Shown here in pieces: positions 14,001 through 23,000 of a stretch of DNA of 49,000 bases. Within the stretch, counting starts at the first letter, position 1, and every line of letters begins with the position of its first letter. The notes beneath the pieces were generated by a model that was given only the letters and a program-made list of their open reading frames with translations, searched no databases and was not told where the DNA came from. The translations under genes were made by a program, and so were the position numbers. This DNA is from Apostichopus japonicus (Eukaryota > Echinodermata > Holothuroidea > Aspidochirotida > Stichopodidae), in NCBI RefSeq assembly GCF_037975245.1, contig NC_092566.1, positions 16,721,001 through 16,770,000 of the forward strand, read 5' to 3'.

Positions 14001-17000
14001 CTCTTGATTTCTTTCCATTTCCCAACTTTCATCCGGGTAGGAAATTTATTCCTTGATATCTTATACGACCACATTTTACACTACTCGCTCGATTTCAGGA
14101 AGGTTTCTCACACCTTCTGTCATTTATTTCCTTGATACTGTTAATTTATACGACCAAACTTTAAAGCAGCATTTTGCGTCCATTTCTATGAGTTTTTTCA
14201 ACCTCACTGACTCCACTATGCCATAACGACATACATCACTAGCTTATCTATTTAAATCTTACTTCAAATGGTGGCATAAAAGTCAAAAAATTTGCAACTT
14301 TCAACTTTGTTTTTCTCCAAGATACTTTCTGTTGAGATCCCAATAAACTTCGCCCATAATATGAATATTTAAACACTACGAACGTCATTGACCAATACAT
14401 AATACTACACCATGCTTGATTTGTGTACAGTCTATATAGCAGTTGTTCCCAGGAGTTCCATAACAACTCCCTGCTTGTACCAATGCGAAGTCTTGAATCT
14501 ATTTTTAGCACGGCTCATAATTAAACCTGCATTTCTGAATGGTTGAATTCAAACTAGTGGGTTTGGGAAAACTGTATGCGATTAATTTTAAATGTGGAAT
14601 TCATCGTGGACACTTTTCACATTATGTGCAAATATCCTTAATTACTCGCCAATTAACATTGTTGGCAGGGAAAAACTTGGCTAATATCTTAGTTTGCTGT
14701 TTTGTGATATGTAAAAAACTTGATGGACATATCAAAAAGTAGAAAACGGCGACCAAATGCAAAATGCTGCTTTAAAGTACTCACTTGACTCCAGGAAGGT
14801 TTCTCACACTGTCAGTAATTTCTGCAGCTTCAGGACTTCCCTTCTCTAACGACTCACATGCTCCCCAGAAGGAACGTTTCTTTTCAAGGAATGTTTTCTT
14901 CCCTTTGTAGGGAAATGAAAGAAAAAAAGTACAAACAATGATGAACAAAAGCAATCCGACCTCCAGTAACATACCATATTTGGAGTTTACGGTCTCAATC
15001 CACTCTTTTTTAATCCTTCACTTTGTCACATTAGCCTAAATTGCAAACCAATGCCAAGTTTATTCCTACAAATTTATCAGGCTAATCTCAGGCCAATCAA
15101 CTTTTTATGAACTGTCTGGCTTTAAAAAGAGAGAATGTTTGTTACAGTTTAAAAACTTCCAAGAACAACCCATGAAGTTATTTTTACCCCATAGATGTTT
15201 CATGTGAAATCAATCACTACTTCCATGTAATTTAAAATTCTTTACATACTGAAACTGAGATGTCATAACATTACATCTATTGCATTTAGAGTTCATAGAA
15301 AATCTATTCGGCAATGACTATTCAGAGAAAATGACCAATATATTGTAGCTTCCTGCTGATAAATTGTAACGAGAAGAGACTTCATGATGATTCTGTCCTT
15401 CATATATACAGTATTATTCATAGTTCAGTTTTCATGAGAGAAACAAATGTAACAGGGAGATACTAAAAGCTCGCATGTTTAAAATATTGGAGAATTCTTC
15501 ACGGCATTTCCCGTACCTTTAAGACCATGGTTTAGCACATGCTCCATGACGACAAAGAATTGTTGCAGGGGAACATGATCGTCTCCGAGAGTTCTTGCCT
15601 CTTCCAGGGCCGATTCTATCAACGTCTTAATGCATAGCTTAGCGACGTTCAAGAGGTTTGTCCTTTCCACTAAGACTGGATTCTTGATAACACTGTCATC
15701 TATTTTGACAAGAAAGCAAAGAGGAGAAAATCTTAAAGTTAGTAATCATTAAACCATAAAAAGTTAAGTTTTAATTATTGACTAGTACAGGCTCTACTGT
15801 ATTGAGCAGGCTGGAGGCACAGAGGATACCAAGAAGGCAAAGTCTCACAAATTAATTTGTTGGCATGAAAGGTTTCCACTTGTACTCTAATGAAATATTT
15901 GATTGATTGGTTGATAGATGGATCGATCTTCATCAATATACAGACACAGTACTCACGCTTTGAGTAAATCATAATAAGCATATATGTTAATATTAATAGT
16001 TTTTTTTAACACAATAACTAAGTACATTGTTTTACCTTTTAATTATTCAATAAATAAATTCCAAACAGATCATTTTGTTTAATGGTAATTTTAAACAATT
16101 TGACGATAATTTTCTAAATTACTGTAAGTGCAGGTTACAATATACAATCATGAATATCAGTCAATCCATAAATGATCCATCTTTTTTTTTTTGGCAGACT
16201 CTGCATACACAACATGCAGACCGAACTTACAACAGTAGTCAATGTACAGTAGGTGTAGTAAATTTGATTCAAGTTCTAATCAGCTCAAGAGCTTGCATTG
16301 GCTTCCTATTAAGCAGAGAATTAAGTATTATAAGGTACTACTTTTAACTTTCAGATGTAAGTATGGACTTGCCCCATCATGGCACAGCCCTGGGCGTAAC
16401 CTCCTTCATCAAATATATAACATCTAAAATCCAGATTCCATCTCTTTAAAATCTAGATTTGACACTATTTGGCAAGACTATGTATTTCAATCGGTCCTAT
16501 CAATCCGCTGCTCCAATACTTTGGCATAGATTGCCGATTAGTGTTCGATCCTGCACTTCTTTTATCGGTGTTAAACCCCAACTTTAAAACACCTTTTTGA
16601 TCAAGCTTTTATTGCGTAAATTTTACTGTTTCTATCATCTTAACTGCATTGTTTCTTTGAAACCTTAGTAGTGTTTCTCCTAACTTTTGAATTGTCTCGT
16701 TTCTGGTCTTTTATGACCTTTGACCTTGTTTGCTTTTGTCTGATTAATTTACTATGATTTATTTCGTTTTTCTTCTGGGCATTATTGATTAGGTCGTTTT
16801 TCATTCTAGACTAATTTCATATTTTAGTTGCTTTTCTGTGACCAATTTTTTGTATAATAGTGCCTGTGATAACATTTCTATTTATATTGTGCACTTTAAA
16901 TAAATAAATAAATTATTATTATGAATTATTATTACTGCCAGTTCAATTTCCGTACTGTGATATTATATATCTTAGCTACACTACTGTACATTATCTATAC

Positions 17001-20000
17001 ACTAAAATATGAAATTACTGTGCTAAGACACATTTACTTCAAATTGATATATGAATACTGTCTCTTAAAAGGTACACTGTACAGTTCTGCAACACAAAGA
17101 AATTGTTTTCATAACTGATTTGAAGTAATGTACAACTGAAACCCCCCCCCCCCCCAAAAAAAAAAATTGTTTAAACCTTGATCTGCAGTTGTAGGGATGA
17201 CCCATCCAACAAAATAAATGATGTAAATTTTTCACTAGCACAGAATAAATTTACAGTACAGTAATACTATTTGCCTACAGTAGTACAGTTTCTTCATGGT
17301 GGTTATGATGGCATTAGTGTAGAAGATTATCATACAAACTTATCCCCACCCGCTTCCCCCCCCCACCCAAGTTCACATGCGCTGTATATGCAATGACTAC
17401 TGATATCATTTAAATAAAAACACAACAATTATGCAGGTACTGTACCATGTTAAACAAATAGCGACACACAAAAAATATTGACATTTCTATGAATATATTA
17501 TGCTTAACAATTAATATTGTCGAAAGGATTGCAGATATGGATCCCCCAATTCTGTAGAACTCTGTATAAATGACAGGGCTGCTTATATGACAGTCAACTT
17601 CAACCAAACTAAACTGCATGGTCTAGATCTGTATTCATCCAAAGAGCCTTGTTGATTTATTGTACAGTAAAAGGAGCCACATATGTACTATATACCATAT
17701 GGTTACTGAGCCTAACCTTTAGGTTTCTCACTTGGTTGAACTTAACCTCTCAATGTCTTTTAAGTAAAGATAATAATGTAACATTATATTTTATGTGTCA
17801 AATTTCCTTGGAATGAGCAGGTAAGGTACTTGACTCAATCATTTCCTTCAAGTGTTAAAAGATTTTTTTTGGACCTTTGAATGAAAATTTAACAATTAAG
17901 GTTACAATAAGCTGTGGGAGCATTTTATTATTCATGAGTAGAGCAGTCGTTTATTTTTACCCTAAAAAAGCCTACAAGCAGTCTTCAATCATGAAAAGGT
18001 GTTACCATAGCAACATCAGCTATGACATCATAAAAGGCAAGTAGGCATGTCACTCCAAGTGCATTTAAGTGCGTGTGTATATAGTAGGCCTACATGCATG
18101 CAATTCGTATTTCACTTCTCTGATCCCATGATAGAATAGAATGAAATTAACCACCAGAATCGGTTAAGTGTGACCATTCATTAATCAAGAAGATCTGAAA
18201 TGTTTATGAGAACTGATAAGACATGTACTGAATAGTAATTTGTGTACAATAAAATTTAATATTGAAATTTGCTTGCAGGTCAACCTATTGATATTGTACT
18301 GAAATGTCAAAGCAAAGGTTAAAGGTACTGTATCTAACATCTAGTCTAACGTACAATACTGTTAGAGTCGGGATATAGTTTACCATATATTTTCACTGCC
18401 ATATATTACTTTTTTTTGTGAGGGGGCAGGTTGGGGAGCGGAGATGGGAAGCGGGGTTGGGAGCATTGGAGGATCATGAGTACTAGGAGAGAGCTGTTCT
18501 GTCCATCAATTACTTGAATCATTTAGTCATGTTGAACTAAGAAATTACAGTACTTAATTAAGTAAATTACAGTCTAGACCAGAGGAATAAATTAGTGAAA
18601 TACTGTTTTAATTTTTTACTACACTGGACGTCAGCACTCATTAACTGCACAGACTTAGTGTTAAATACAATAGTGCTCACTAGAAAATAGAAATGCCTAT
18701 GCCTTTGTCAATATTGGGCTGTATTAAATGGCTACTGATATTTCTAAATCTTGCAGTACTGCTCTAACGTACTGAATCCCACATGTACAGTACTGCAGCT
18801 TTGTGATAGCCTTGTGACAGCACACATAGAACACAATGTCACACAGTCACACTTTAACTAACTTACCCTCTTCAGTAGGTGATCTTACACTAGGGGGAGA
18901 CATTGATATATCGCCTAGCTCTCGCAGACAAAGCCATTCTCCATCCACAGAAACTCGAAAATTACACAAGTAGATAGTTTCCGAAGCCATAATTACTGAT
19001 TTTGTGGATTCCAATTAATGTATTCAGGAGATTTATGGACAGTAAGATGTTCCAATGAAGTTTAAAGTGTGTTAGTGCTACCACTGTTTTTTTGCTCACC
19101 GATGGAAAATTAACTCAAAGGATATAATCAAGAGTCCTTGCTTCCGATTTCTACAAAGGATTTGATACCTTGTTATCCTCCAAAACCATTTGGATAATAA
19201 TTTTCCTTATCATCAAAAGAAGGCGTATCTTTTGTCACACTGGACAGCCTCAAATGACATTAAAGTACATCTTACAAACCCACAGAACACCTAAACACTG
19301 TTCGACTATCTCAGTATTTGTTTGTGGCTGTTTCATCATCCAAGATATTTGCCAGATTTCAAGCACTGTGGTTCATTTAGCACTCAACGATGAATTGGCA
19401 CACAACAATAAATTAGACATTAACAACAGTAAAATAACAAAATATTGTTGTAGCTTCCAAATATGAGGCTTCTCATATGGAATCTCAAATTTCACACTTT
19501 TTCAAGTTCAGTTTTGTTCCTTATTGTTGCCTCTAGGTTAGAACAGTAGACTTTTCATACAAATGGGCCACTGTAGTAATTCCAATAAAGGCAGGCTTGT
19601 CTGCTCTCATCTAGCATAAATGTCTTCCATCCGTTATTCCTGTAGATATTGCAGTACGAATGCTTCCCTTCCCACTCGAGAGACAGCGTCTGCTCCTCGG
19701 TACTCCCAGAGCCGAAGTCTGAGCGATAAAAACTTCACGGCAAAATCCAGTATCCCATAAACGTTGACACAATACGCAGCAATCACCAAAACTAAATAAA
19801 ACTCCAACATTTGAAACAAGAATTCAAAAAAACGTTTTTGTGTCTATTTGCAATTTATGTGAAAGGGTTTCAAAGTCATGTTCGGATAGACAATGTAATT
19901 GTGAAGCTTTTTCACATGAATCGGGTAGCGAACAAAATATTTTTATAACCGATAGAGAAGTACACTTCCCAACAAAGAGATATTAAGTCTCACTGAAAAA

Positions 20001-23000
20001 AAAGATACCATACAATGGTTATTTTGTTTTTTATATAGGATCCATGTAAAACATTGTTTTCCTCCTTTCCTGTATGTAAACCACTAAAAGCTATCCGCTG
20101 AAGATAAACAGGCTGCTGCACAGCATGTGCTGTTGAATGCCAGCATGCAATCCAGACATGTACAGTTGTGTAGTACACACCCTGAAATTTGTCACAGAAT
20201 GAACAGTTTAATCTGTGGTTGTCGATGAGACCTTTTTGATCATTGAAAATCTCATTCAAAATGTCACAATTAATATACGAATCCTTTCCTATCAGCCTGC
20301 TCGACAGATTTTTATACCTTTTCCTGCGCTACTTATTGGAAATAAGTCACACTGAATCTCCCAGGGCAATTACAATGTCCAAACTCGGATGATCTGTGGT
20401 ACATTAGCTACGATGAAAGAACGCTGCGGAATATGCACAGACACTTTCTCGAGAGTGTGCTGTGCGTGTCGTCTTCCTTGTGGTGAATTAAGAAGCCGGT
20501 CACGTGCATCTTTCAAAGTAATAAGTAGATGTGAGTCTGTGGCGTGATGCGCCGGGGTTACGAGAGGAGGAGGAAGAGGAGGAGGAGGGTAGAAATGAGA
20601 TTCCAGGAGATGACTTCATCTGCATCGGCACCGAAAGGATGAATGAGGGAAATCTTTCGATAATTAACTAATCTCACAGGTTTTACAAGTCATGGGTAGA
20701 TACTGTCTCTGCGTGCATTGAAAACAGCTCTTGTTTTTTTAATGAGATTTACGTTGTCATTGGGAATCTTGATTATTATTGAAGAAAGTGACTGATTGCT
20801 GATTGTATAATGAGGTGGATAAGCTGACCAATCTGGCAAAGAGAGTTGAAGGGGTGTATAAACAAAGAATTAAAACTTATTTTCAATAAAAAAGGATGAA
20901 TGATTTTAATATAATTCATCTAATTGTAGTACATAAAGCTCAGTGACTTGATTGACAAGAGGAAGTTTCCTTAACAATAGTCTATAAATTCACACTGAAA
21001 ATCATTTTTGCCTTTTTTAAGGCCAACACACCATTTGAAATCAAATTACACAAAAAATCAATTTTTATTCGTTGGAGCTTATGATTTTCGTTTATCTTTG
21101 TTTAGTTAACCAGTGAATTTTGCGTAAAAGTAAGTTGGCCTGACGTGTCGATCCTGACAGGATCTTCTTCAGAGGCTGAATGACAAGTGACAGTAGTTAG
21201 GGACAAATACACTCACAGAATACAGACAGGTTAATGAGCAGGGTGATCACAAATGAGATAGATGTCAGAGGATTAGTAGACAAAGGATGGAGAGAAGAAA
21301 GAAACCAACAGGGGGCAGAGGAGAGGTAGGAGATAAAGAGAGGGACAAAGAGAGGAATTAGGGAAGAGCGTTGGGAATAAACTAGAGAAGGACAAAGACA
21401 GAAAGGTTAAAAAAAGTGGTGGAAGAGAGCTACAAGAAGAGTTATGTAAAATCTCATGATATAGATACAGAACTCTGTAGTGTTCTAAAGAATTACAAGC
21501 TCACATTGGTCGTCATATATATGGGTGAATTTGCTTTATTCTGTAAAACCCCTCGGGACATTCTGTTTCTAATATACTGTACTTACTGTACTTTTTAAGC
21601 TTTAGTGAATGTTAGTACAAATGAGATTAGTAGGCTGCCTATATGCTATAGTATCTACAGTACTCATTACTCAAAACTTAATTCATGTGAAGGAAGTGTA
21701 TTGTGACATAGGCCTGATAAAGTGAACAGTTCATGATCATTAGAATTCAGCGCTAATGTTAGCAAAGTTACGTAAACTGAGCACTGTCATGCAGATAGCA
21801 AAGTGTAATTGTAAAAGATTGTAAAATATGAGACAAGTAACAATGTTCATTTTTTCAGGGGCATCCAGAGATGTATGACATTGTTGCCCCCCCCCCTCAG
21901 GAATGTTGAAATCCAGGGGTACAGCCAGAGACATGAAATAGATTCCAAACCCATCCCCCTCCCCCCCCCTCGCTCATGTTGATATCCAGGGGTACAGCCA
22001 GAGACATGGCATTGATGCCCTCCAACCAACCACCTCTTGTTGACATTCCAGGGGTACAGCCAGAGACATGAAATTGATGCCAACCCCCTCCCACCCCCCC
22101 CCCCCCCGCTCATGTTAATATCCAGGGGTACAGCCAGAGGAATGACATTGATGCCCTCCACCCCCCTCCCTCATGCTGACATCCAGGGGTACAGCCAGAG
22201 ACATGACATTGACCCCTCTCATGTTGACATCCAGGGGAACAGCCAGAGACATCGCTCTGATGCCAACCCCCCCCCTAACCCCGCATGTTGACATCCAGGG
22301 GTACAGCCGGAGACATGACATTGATGCCCCCCCCCCTCATGTTGACATCCAGGGGTACAGCGTGCTTTGCTCCTCAGAGCAGGCCTAAATGTTCATGTTA
22401 ATCTAGTGTTTTAATGTTGTCATTACACAGCCAAAATAATTAAGAACATGTTACATCGATCTTGGATGACATTTTAACACCATTTGTCTTTCACAAAGAG
22501 AGGGGAGAGATGGGAGAGAGGTGGAGAGAGGGGAGGGAGGGGAGAGAGGAGAGAGGGGCATATATTTTTCACATGGTTTTCATAGTGCACTTGTGAGAAC
22601 CATTGTGTTTACATTATTGCCACAGACTCAGAGACATACAGTAGAAGTCCTGACCAATGGCCAATAGTCTTTTACGGTGTACAAGTAACTACAGTACGTA
22701 TGTATTCATGTATATAAACTAAGTTTCTTAGAAATTGGTCGGGGAAATTTAACAAAATCATTTCGGGGAGCCCTGAAAGTATCCTATTAGTGTGCATATT
22801 GTTGACAAATCCATAGTGCTGCTACTGTACCCCTGAACTGTACAACTTTAAGCCCCTGGTGCAAACTGCTGGCATACAGTACTGTCATAAGTTTAACACA
22901 TCTACGTATACTGTACAGTAGACTCAATCAAAGACAACTTCTTTTACTCATAATATTTAACCATAATATTCCCCCCAAAAAATACAGAATCGTCAAGTAC

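Noticed and set aside
16075-16427. Plus-strand open frames as host genes
   Set aside because: They correspond to the C-terminal part of a LINE reverse transcriptase with stops and an A-rich tail.
18991-19000. An acceptor (AAATCAG) just before the exon 1A ATG that would make exon 1A internal, in frame with exon 1B
   Set aside because: The phase would allow it, but there is no pyrimidine tract and the family N terminus begins at this Met. Kept only as a formal alternative.
21847-22388. Several overlapping open frames on both strands in the C-rich region
   Set aside because: They are repeat translations of the 50-74 bp minisatellite and change frame with C-tract length.
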